DNA of 64,000 bases from Ascidia mentula (Eukaryota; Chordata; Ascidiacea; Phlebobranchia; Ascidiidae), in contig OX387204.1 in assembly GCA_947561715.1 (NCBI GenBank), forward strand, positions 1,865,001-1,929,000, in the 5' to 3' direction. The notes under the pieces were generated by a model. That model had not been told where the DNA came from. It saw only the letters and a list, made by a program, of their open reading frames with translations, and made no database searches. This document shows positions 11,902 to 23,900 of the stretch, one piece after another (the stretch's first letter is position 1; the number at the start of each line of letters is the position of its first letter). The position numbers and the translations under genes are program-made.

Positions 11902-14900
11902 TCAACGACTTTGATCAGTAAAATCCCAAACTCTGATTGTTGCGTCATAGGAGGCACTGACAATGCGTGTGGCGTCAGCGGCGACGGCGTTGACATGACA
12001 ACCGTGTCCGTGGAGTTGATTTACCTTGCCTCGTCTGAATGTGAATCCGGTTCAGTAAAAAAGGAACGGCAACATTTTACAACGGCAACGTCATAAAGCT
12101 TACCCGAAAATGTTCCAATACTTTATTTTACCGTCTTTTCCGGCGGTAATCACGACACCGGAGGGCGCCGACGAGTCGTTGATGCGCAACAAAACGTTTT
12201 CAATCCTGAAAGTGAAGTTGGTTATTTTGAAGCTCAGGCGAGGGCGTGGTTTAATACAAAACCAACCTTTGTTTGTGAGCTTTGTAAGTGCGCATGCGCG
12301 TTCCACTCGAGTGCTCCCAAATAGTAATCCTTCCAGCGGAGGCGCTCGCGAGCAGGTTTTGCTGGCAGCTCAAGGACATAATTGATGTCTTTTCTCCCGT
12401 CCATAGGACCCGCAGGCATTGGCCGTCAGCCACTCTCCACATTCGTATGCTCTTCGAATTCGTATGAACGTTATCCACAGAATATTGCCAGGTTACATGC
12501 TTTTAAAATATTTATGCGCACAGACAGCGTTGAGAAGCCGGTTTTCACTCATACCAAATTCGCCCAAACGTCTCGAATGCGGTTTTTGGTAATGTCCAAC
12601 GCAAATATCCGTTTTGATAATCAGCAAGCGGCACGTAACATTTTATACGCAATGTAACAATTTTACGAACGAATTCAAAAGTACTAAAAAACCCTTAAGG
12701 TTAATGGTACAATCTTTCCCAACGACTAATTTTGTTAATGACTTCAGCGAATTGGCAATTAATACGGACAGTATCGACTAAATGCGGTCAAAAAGGGAAG
12801 GTTTATGATACGCCACCTTCTTAAGAGTATTTTTGTTCTTTATGATAATATCATTTATGCTTGGTTGTATATTTTTTTTCTCAAACCAAACATTACATTT
12901 GGCAACCCCAAATATAGGAATCAATCGACCCATAAATTGAAAAGCCGTGCATTGGGTGAATGCAATTCTATTGATCATTCAAATATGCGCCTTTCAGGTA
13001 ACCAACGTTGTAACATGTTTCTGTAAGATGGGTTTCCATATGCAGCTAGGCCCCTGCAGGCTGTGGCAATATGGCGGGAAAGGCTGCAATACCTGCCACT
13101 TCAAAACCGCCCTGCCCACAAACATTGCATTCCGCAACACTCAAAGGTTCTTCACCCGTCATAATCGCACTATACCGCACGTGATTATGACAGCGCAGAG
13201 GTCATTGTGTTGTCATTATAGCAGATAATCGATGGCAGAAATAATGTTTTCGTGCAGATTTCATAAACAGCAGGTTTAATTGAAGTCGTTACAGACCAGT
13301 TTTTGTTTCTTAAATAAAACAAGGTATCGTTGTTAGTTTGGGAAATTACAGTCATGATTTTCGACCCCAACTTTCCCGCTTTGAGTTAATTTAAAACGTC
13401 TCTTGTCCATCGAATAATATTAATCCTCAAGCAAGGGACATTCGGCTGCTAATTTAAGCAAAATTTTCGCGAATCAATGATTTGGGCGATTGGAACGGTA
13501 ATGAGGTCTCCTGAGAAAATTGAAGCACGGCGATTGTTTGTCATCGAACCATACATAGACAGGTCTGTTACGAATTCGTCCCATATTAATGTTACGTAGG
13601 ACACGATGCATGGAATTGTGGGCAATGCGAAAAACCGACTATAAGCGATTGATGTCACAGCGCAAGTTTCAAGGGCAATTTTTTTCAAGGTCGAGCAACG
13701 GTATAAAGACATGCTTGAATAACCACGCCAATCATAAAGTGTGCATTGAGGTGCTGATGTGTGGCTGGGATGTGTAGTATGAGCGTGTGGCGTTCTACTG
13801 TGTTATATTGTTCTACAGCGTCGTTCAGATCAAATAGAACGCATACAAGGGTAGCCTGGTGTTAGCAGTGCAACGCAGGGCTTTGAAAGTATATGTTTCA
13901 CTGAACTTGAATTAAAGAAAATGGGCATTATTGTTATCAAACAGTTGAATCAATTTAAGGTTTTTACACCTTGCAGTGCACATTTTGTGTGAAGGTGTTA
14001 AGTATGGACGAAGACATTCGCCTTTCTTGAACATGGAACATAGTCATTGTAATTAATCTGTCCTTTTGGCACAAATAAACGTAACTTTTATTCACCGACG
14101 TAAAATTCATTATGACTGGCAACAACAGCAACCAATAGTCATGTTGGCTATTATTTCCAACACGTTTTGTCCCACAGTAAGTCGAAGTTTGTCAATGCAA
14201 TAGTTAGGAGAACTTCGTCACGCACGAGCGAGCGTGGAAGCACTATCCCCACGAGCATCGAAATTGTTGTCCGACAATGTGGAGGTCGACAATTACGCTC
14301 GGAGCGGAAATACGCACGCTGAGACGCGCGATCTTGTACTTATACCCTCACTGTTGGGATGACACAACGAGATCTGTTTAGACTTAACTTACCGAGGGAC
14401 TAAGTTCAAGTAATTACAACACCGAAGCTTGTCGGCGTTCGCAGGTTTACGAAAACAAAAACGAGCGCTTGGCTCACCGCCAGTATTTACTATGCCAACG
14501 GCTTGACGCCAGCCTTGAGGTTTTGTAGCAGCTGTACGCTCAGTGCTTACCTTGTCCGCAGAGCCGGTGAACAGGGTGTGCATCTCTCTATCGGCATCCA
14601 TTGCGAATACTGCTGAACTGTGGCCTTTGAGCGTACGGTGCAGCACGCAGTGACGCATGTCCCACAGTTTAACCTGTGACGCAACAATGCGCATTGTTAG
14701 AATTTGAAATGATGGGTTCCATAACTATTGTTAGTGGCCTGGTGAGCGGAGTTATCAGTGGTTGCATGGTTTGTGGGGCATTGTTGAGTATGTGGTTGTA
14801 TAGGAGGTTAAAAATTTTGAAAACAACAAAACTTGTGAAGCAAAAAGAGTGCAAGTTAATCTTTGGTTTCATCCAATGCAAAATATATCAATCTATTCTA

Positions 14901-17900
14901 ACAGCTTATGACAGCTGAGGCCAGGAAGAATGCGAATGTCCGGACAACAGGAAATTAAGTAGACTGCTCGTCGATTTAGTAACCGTCGCGTCGTGTACAA
15001 TTTTAGCAGCAATATGATCAATGTTTACAGCAGTTGTACCACAGGGTGAAGTGGCCGAGTAGACTCGTGAGGCGACCGGTTTTTGTTATGTTTTAGCGCA
15101 TACCTCGCACGTCTGTGTGTATAAATACCACTTCGGCAAGGTTTAAAACCAGTGGAAACTTTACATGAGAACATGAAAGTTTTGGAGTAACTTGAAACAA
15201 TCATACAGATCCGGATCTTTGGCGTAACTTGTTTGGGTCATAATACCACACAAGGATTCCCAGTTAATAAGTATACAAGTGTTACGTAAGAAGCAAGTTG
15301 ATCGTTCCTAGGCTTATGTGTTTACTTAGTCGGTAAAACGTGCTTTGCAAACGCACCGTTCAGTCGATTCTGCGCTGCGTTAAAAGTTGTATGGGGCTTG
15401 TGTTATGCATATATCCACAAAGGCTTATGCACATCTTTCAATACCGGTATATCGGTACATTAACTGACCTCCAGTGAAAGTTTTTTCGTAAAGTTTTGTA
15501 CAGGAAACATATCGTTCAGTAGTTCCTGCCCGCGTTCAAAACATAGCATTTATTTGTCTTAGGGAATGCATAGAGATATAAAGGTCGGAGTTTCTGCACA
15601 TGTCGGTCATTAAATGGACATTCTGTTGTTAACCTCCAGTACACATGTTTGTGGGGATTTAAAGCCTTGCGCAGGAAAAACAGGGCGGTTGTACAAATTT
15701 GACCAATCAGCGTCGAGCCCTTGGGGGCCGACCGACCACGTAAGGTGCAGTGATTCGGACTTTGTGCGGGTCAAAGTTGCCGTAAAGCCGGAATGTAAAC
15801 AGGGTATAGTTGGTTGGCACAGCGACCTCAATGCACGTACGCAATATCGGGATTCCTTTCCCTGATGGCAGATCAGAAATTCTGAGCAGCAACGACAGTG
15901 GTGGGAGCAGCAATGATAATAATAATCAAAGAACAAGTAAAACCATCTTTTCCATAAAGTTACGCGATCTGGTTTCAAACGTTGAGCAAATCAATACTCA
16001 GAATATGTTATGGTATCCTCCCGTCGTGCAATGGTCGAAGCAGCAGAAATATGATGTTTTTTCCGCTTTAACTTTTAGAACACATACGGCCCCCGACTTG
16101 ATTTCTTGCGGTTCTTCATCGTTTCAAATATAATATTAGGTTTGTTATGTACAAGTTACATATCAGATATTGACGATGTCTTGAAGTAAAGGCAAAATAT
16201 ATATGTCAGAAAAAAGACAATCATATAGAAAATTACTTAGGATTTTTTCCAATACATCTTGTGGAAAAAAACAGATACTAAGTCTTTGTTGCTCATCAGC
16301 TTGTTTGGTGATTTTAACACTGTATCAAAGAGTTTTTTATGTGCAGTTTAAATGTTTTAGAGAAGCAATACATTCGTCGGTATGGCGTATGTGTTTCAGC
16401 TACCGTCAATCGCAGTTCAGCAAGCATTATTTTTAAACTTGTGATTTGACAGCTTTTGTTGAAACAGTATTTTGTCCCAGGATGTGCACGGTCTCTGACC
16501 ACTCGGACCTATAATGTTGCATGTAAGGTGTGGGTTGGTTTGTTTTTGTTTCTGAACGAGAACTAAAAGAAAGCATATGTCAAAAACGAGACGAATTTGC
16601 AAATATTTAACTTGCGTAAAGTTGTTCAAACAACTTGCAGACCCCCCGATAACACAACGTTGTCGAACTCCATGAACAAATATAGCTTTCCCATAGGTAG
16701 AATTGCGCTGCAGTGAGGTGCGTGGTAGTATTCAGTCTAGCCAGGTTGGTTTTGTGGCAAAAGTTGCAAAATGTATAACGATTAGGTTTTGTTGCAAATT
16801 GCAAAATGTACGACGATTAGCGCAGAACCAATTTTTCCAAGCTTAGTTGTAGACAAAACAAAGTGTACATTTGTATTTCGTCAATGCTGTAAAATTACTC
16901 TTCAACCTACTTGATATATCGTATACTGACGAAGTTTGACTTTTCAGAACGCACCACAAAGGGTTATCCAAGGTATGCCACCATTCAGTTAGCCATGGTG
17001 ATAAAGTACGACCGGCCACCAGATGGCGGGTGGGGGTGGGCGATAGTGTTCACCACCACGATGACGTACGCCATAGCGTGGGGAATCCCCCGCGCCATGA
17101 GCGTACTTTTTCTCGACCTCCAGCAAAAGTTCGAGACGTCCAATGCGAACACGTCATGGATTACGTCACTGATGTTTGGTTGCTTCGCGTGTGGAGGTAA
17201 GATACATATATTTGTTAGGGGGCCGCGTACAGGGTGTACATACTGTTTCAACCTGGAGGTCTCATCAGTGCAGCTGTTGACTGTAGCACTGGCTAGCTTT
17301 TAAACGAGCAGGCACAGCGAATTCCACTTTGTGGTACCATTCGATCAACGTCTGGGTACCAATCAACAGAGTCGAACCACCATGGAGCACACCATGACGA
17401 GACCTTACAAGTCGAAACCATGTGTGCACCCTGTCTGCAGTTCTCAATCAATATATGACGCTTTTTGGACAGATACGTGTGTGTGGTGATAGAAGGGTGA
17501 CAGGCTGTTTGTAAGTTTGTGCCCCGTCATCGTATATCACAACTCAATACTTTGCCAGGGCTTTTTGTGGAAACCTAGTATCCCGAAACCCCCTTTGAGA
17601 TTCGCTGGTCTGCATATAGTTCATTTTTTAACTTTCCTATGAATTCTCGTAAATTAAGCGTTTATAAACATGATAACGCGTATTCCAGACGACTGTTCAT
17701 TATGCTCTGCTCCATGTAGCGGACAAATATGTACAACAAGGTTGTCATATGACTGTCAACCAATTACTTACGCAAACTTCAACTGGTCGGTGTAAACACA
17801 GCTCACTTAATTGCAGCCCTGTTTGGAAGCCTTGTGACGAGTTTGATCGGACCGCGTCGCACGATGATGCTGGGAGGTCTGATTGCCTGCATGGGAATCA

Positions 17901-20900
17901 TTATCGTTTCGCAAGCTCCCTTGCTCCACCTCGTGTACGTTGGGAGCGCCATCGCAGGTCGGTCAATGTTTCAAGCCACGCTTATAATTTATGTGGTAAA
18001 TACGAAAAGTTTGTTGCTTGCGCTGCTAAGAGTTTTGTTGACACAAAAAAGGGGTTCCCTGGCAAAAATACACAATGGAATACCGATTGAAAAGTCGATC
18101 AATAGTTTTTGCCGGTTTTAGTTACGTTGGAAATCCATTCAAAACAATTCACAGTGACTCTTTGGCCATCTTAAATGTGCATAAAATGACTTTGGAATGA
18201 AAGGAGCATTTGTTGAAAAAGACACCGGTGGCTAATGCGAGTTTTCCATGCAGGTATTGGGTTCGGATTCACGTACTGCAACGCTACCTCACAACTTGGA
18301 ATGTATTTTGACAAGAAACGCGCCTTGGTCTTTGGCATTGCCACTATAGGTGCGCCGCTAGGTGGCATGATATTGCCCGTGCTGCTTACCACATGCCTAC
18401 CGACGTACGGACTGGAAGGGACCCTGCTTATTGAGGCAGGAATTTGCCTAAATTTGGTTATGTGCGGGGCTTTGCTAAGGCCGGTGATAATTGGAAACGC
18501 TACCGATACCAGTAAGGAAAGAATCGCGGGTGTAGACGACACGACTGGAGACACGTGCACTAATATCGTGTTCAGTGACACGGTTAGCATTGCATCGTTG
18601 GACGATGTTACAAGCACGGTGCTGTACAGCGCACCAAGCCCTATACTAAGGCGCAGGCACTTGTCGCCTCACAAAGCAGTGCTGATGAGGAGTCTGTTGG
18701 AGAAAGTGGATTTGAAAAAGGACGAAGATAAAGTGAAAATCCCCGGAAGTGGAAAAGATCAAGTTTCCGATGAGAACAAAAACCGCATCGATGTGAAGCG
18801 GAAACCGGAAGAGGGATGCAGTGAGAAAAAGGAGGTGACCTTGAGGTCGACATTCGGGCCGTACGTGGGCCTGTTGTGCAACTGGAGGTTTATGCTCTTC
18901 TGTATGGTCGGATTCCTCGACTTTTTCGTCCGGTGCGTTCCCACCTGGTTCATTGTGGTCCACGCGGAGTCTCTGGGCATGAGCAACACGTTGGGGGCAA
19001 CTTTGCTGATTGTTTTTTCCGTGGCTGACGGCTCGACCAAGTTGCTGACAGGTATAAAGGGTTTAAAGCGACTTTGACTGAATATACGACTACACTGCAA
19101 CAATGAGGTAGATCGTTGGTATTCAACCTTTTTGTCCCGGCGGTCCACTTTCATGACGTCAGAGTAGCCAAGAATCCCCTTTAGGTTTGCTCCTGTTTAG
19201 ATTTAAGACTAGGGTGCACGTCACATGTGTTTTTGTTTGCGATAATACTAGGCTGTAACGTGCTTCTGTAATTTTATTTTAAAATGCGAACACGCATGTC
19301 GAATACAGGTGTTTATAAATCACATAAAGTTGTCGCAGATTTCTAACAACACACTACGAAACTCCACCCCCCTGGTCGAGAACCACTGTTGTATAGGTGA
19401 ATCGACCATAGATGCTATTGTATGGGAGAAACGTTGCAGAGAACCAAATAGTTGCACAATGTTCGTATCTGTTAAAACTTACTTTCAGCATGCCTGCAAA
19501 AATGCTTCCTCAAATAACTGCAAAATTTTATTGGAGGACTTTTCCTTTTTCAATACAGGTTACTTCGGGGGAAAAATTCCGAAGGAGAAAGTTGACAAAG
19601 GATACGAAGTTCTTTGCTTCGGCGCTGCCCAAATATTCATGTGCGTTTCCAGCCTCGCTATACCGGCAGGGTATAACTACGGTACTGTAGCTTTGCCAGT
19701 AGCCTTCTATGCCGTCGGAAACGCAGTCAACAGCACGTACTGTATGATCATACTGTCAAGGTTGACCTGTCTAGAGCATCTGCACCACGCCATCGGACTA
19801 TTTCACTTTCTCAGTGGGTTGGGGATACTGATGGGCCCTCCACTCACTGGTAAGCACGTGTGTGTTAGGGGGGCAATTCATGTTACTGTTTTGAAAATAT
19901 GTTGACCAATGTTTGCTTGTTTCAATACAAGATCCATGGCTCACTTTAGTAAATTTTAAATAGAAAAACCATGGCATTGTAACTTTTTTGAAACTTTATC
20001 CAATAATTTTTGCAGTACTTCGGTAGCTTTTTTACAGGCATATGAGTTGACCTTAACTCTTTATACGTCCCCAAAGTATTTGTGAAATTATTATTCATTG
20101 CTTTGAACATTTGCAGGTTATTTGGCCGACGTCACTGGCAATTACAACATCGTATTTTATTTCACGTCTGCGTTGATGTTTCTTTCTGTGTTCGGGATAT
20201 TAGCTCTGTTCTTGCTGATCCAGAAATTCGGGATCAGAAAAAATGAGGATCGACAGAGTGTTTGAGAAGGGGTGGATGCCCTGATCTGTCCACAATTGTT
20301 TTGTTGTTTCATGAAATTTATAGGGAATTTTGCCGAAACATTTGATGACGACATTCAAAAATTTTGATTACGTCATGTCCAGTTTTTGACCAATCCTATT
20401 TTATACGAATTTATTTGTTTTGAATCACGTTTGCATTTTGTGATTACATTCTTATTATCGCAGTCATGAACTCTCAGCATACTAGACGTTTGTGACCTTT
20501 TAAAATGCAACTTTTTGGTGCACTTTTTTGCGATTCGCTTCCGGGAATTTGACGACGTCACCGGTAGCAAACCGTGTGTTTTTCTCATAATTTTTCATTC
20601 AAGTTTTGTATGGCTTTAGGGTTCTTCGTGCTGTAAAACCAATTAATACCGAAAACACGTATGCATAAACCTAGTACTTGTCCCTATTCCACGCTGTTTG
20701 TGATTTGACGAAATACAGAATAAGTTTGAAATATTCTCTGCTGTTCCTCGCACAAAATTATCACCGTTCTCACCATTCTATCCTGCGAGCCCGAAGCCAG
20801 GAAGTTTTTCTTGCAAACCATCGCCCATATCGGTCCTTGGTGGCCGAACAGAGTCCTGAGACACCCTCCTTGTTGGCCCATTCGCCATATTTTTACGGTC

Positions 20901-23900
20901 CTGTCATAGGACCCGCTTGCCACCATGTGCAAGGAGACTATGGCCACAGCCCACACTCCTTTCTGCGAAAAAATGAAAAGTAGAACAACCGGGTCGAATA
21001 ACTCTATTTATATATTACTCGTTTCCATGCTGCAAGTTACATGCACACCAGATTAAAAATTAAGACATGTGGTTCCAATGTAATATTTGATATTCACTAC
21101 AACATATCAGTTCACAGCTTTTTCTCGGCGGTTCCGTTAATGTGTAACTATCTATGTTCTACCTGGTGTCCGGTAAAAGTTTGCCTCAACTTGTAGTTTT
21201 CCAAATTCCAAACACGAACCGCAAAATCCTTTCCTCCGCTCACAAGAAGGTCATCTTTTATAGCCACGGAAAGTACACTGTCAAAAACATGTGAGATTGT
21301 ATTGCATAGGGTGACCTCACTAAGGATACAAGTCTTATATTTAGTTTAACAAAAACCGAAAAATTACGTCAAGTTAAAGGAATATTTATTACAATTCTAC
21401 TTAACATATCTTTTAAAATAACTAAAAACCTTAATTAACCAGGTCGAAATACTTTTCACACAAAAGTGGTAAACAGAAAGCAGTGTTCGCAAAACAAGAA
21501 TGCCTATTGTGACGAAACGATGTTACCTTCCCACGTGTCCAACGAGTTCGATCACGCGACATTTTCCCTCCTTCCAGTTCCGTTTCATGACGCGATCTTC
21601 CTTGTAACTGGACCGCCAGCCCCCTAAGAGGGGGGTGCAGGCAGGTCTCACCCCCATTCGCGTCTCCAGACATTTACGTTTCCAGATCATGTTGTTGTAA
21701 CACAGCCTTCGCCACGTGGTCGACACCTAAAATAACGGTTTTAAGATGTGATTAATTGGACTGAGATAGGTTTTTTGTAAAATCGTCCAAGACACCTAAA
21801 TAATTGTGTGACAATATATATTTCTCCTTTAGGATATTATGAGTATTCTAAAAAAAAACATAAAACAAGTCTTCCAAGATGATGAGGAAACAATGAAGCT
21901 TGAAAATAGTCGCGGTAAACGGACATAAAAGCGCCTTTAAATTTGTATACGTATCAGAAAACTAAATATTCCTTTGCAAACATAGAGATAAACTCTTTGA
22001 TAGGACCAGAGGTGCGAAACTATTCGAATCACGGGACAGTAATTATCAAAATTTAACAGCCAGGAAAACGGGTTCATGCGAGAATTAAAGAGTGTTTACA
22101 CTTGAAAATACAATATTCAAAAGTTGCGATCAAAAAACGTGCACTATAGAATTACATTAAACTTCAGCATGAACCACGTTCATAAGTGAGGCTAATTATA
22201 TGAAACCCTGGCGGACCAGGTTGAAAGACCCGAATTTTGAAAGAACCGAATTTGTCTCGCAGGCAGGAGTTTGTCCAGCATGTCTGCTGTATAGTCGTGA
22301 ACATACTGCATAGTTATGGTTATAACAAATTGAACAAACGGCAAGGAAAAAAACATGTGAAACTGGCATGCAACTATATCTGTCCAATAACAACATACTT
22401 TTGCGCAATTGCTCAGATCGTTCGGAGCGAGGTACGAAAGAATCTTATAGGCGACGTTGGGTGGCAGCAGAGAGAGCAAGTCGCGATGGGATCGAACCGC
22501 CAGAAAATTTGCGACGAAGTACAGCTGACGAGCGTCCAATTTCATCAGGGCAAGGCGGAAGAAAGTGGCACGCTGTGAACCTGAGAAGTCAACAAATCCC
22601 ATTATTACCTTCTTCGTCGTTCTATTTGTGAGATTCCATCCATCCTGTGCGTATAATAGGTATTCAAAAGAGCAGCGATTAACTTTGCACTCGTAACTTT
22701 GATTTTTGAGTTTGCAGTTATGTTTTTTTTACAAATTTTGCACAATCCACGTTCGTTGGTACCATGCCACCCCTCTATTTTCAACTTTTAATTAAATTTT
22801 TGGTCAGAATCAACACGCCGCGTGCTTAATTTAGAAGTTGACCACAGATTTTGTGTACGCACGTTCGGTTACGAAAACGTTCAAGTAAGTCAAAACACGC
22901 CTGTTTATAGCTCTGTTTGCTAAAAGTGTACGTCACAATGTTAAATGCTGCAACCAGATCAGCACTTGAGCTGCATTCTTTGCGGAACATTGGAAATACC
23001 AACCAGTCCAGTTTCTGTACCAATCGTACAGAAGCGATGCGTTGTTAGGGGTCGTATCGATGACCTTGAGTCGACCTTCGTTGGCCTGTAGATGACGTCG
23101 CACCTGCATTGCCGTCATCCTTCGAACAATTTACAAACGCTAAACTGCTATCTCTGAAGTTTGTGTTACAAACTTAACTTTTTTAAATGAAAAATTGCAC
23201 ACAACGTTAGAAGACGTCGCCATGCTGTTTTCGATCAGCAAAAGCCGACAATGACAGGATTGTTCCCCGAGCTTACCAGTTCGCTTTCGGGTTGTCGAAG
23301 GTGGATTTCATGTGGTCTATAGGCGTGGTTAGACTCCTCCTATGGTGTAGATGGGGAAGTCTAAAGGGAGATTCCAGGGCAGCAAAATCCTCGCGTTCAT
23401 CTATTATCTCTTCATCACCTTCAATCTGCATGAGCGTTGAATTTGTGCAATTAATGCTATATCATAACTTTTTGGATAATACTTTCACCAAATAAACTGC
23501 ACATGCTATAGGTTGTACATGTAGATAGGTAACCTGAATAACAAAAATGACAAATTGAATTCGATGAGTGCCTGACGGAGCTGCTACATGGGACTTTCTT
23601 CGATGGGGGACAAAAAAATTAACCAAAAGGGAAATAAATCCATTATTTAAACTTTGAAAAAGGTTAGTTGATTATCACAGATGCGTACAGGCTAGTTCAT
23701 TGTCTTTGTGGTGTTATGGGACAAAAAGTTACTCATACTTAGGCTCAAAGAATTCTGAAAGATAATTCCAAATACCTTTACATATACACATAGGTACACA
23801 AAGGATTTTAGCAATTTAAGATAATTCCGAATACCTTCGGAAGCAAGCCGAACTGCTTTTTGACTTCTTGGTCGCTGCGTAGATGCACGCTTTTTGCGCG

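Noticed and set aside
22933..22999. Continuation of the F-box gene exon 5 past 23004
   Set aside because: Reading on (YFQCSAKN..) hits a stop, whereas splicing at 23004 restores the WTGSQRA motif and the correct phase, despite a weak donor.
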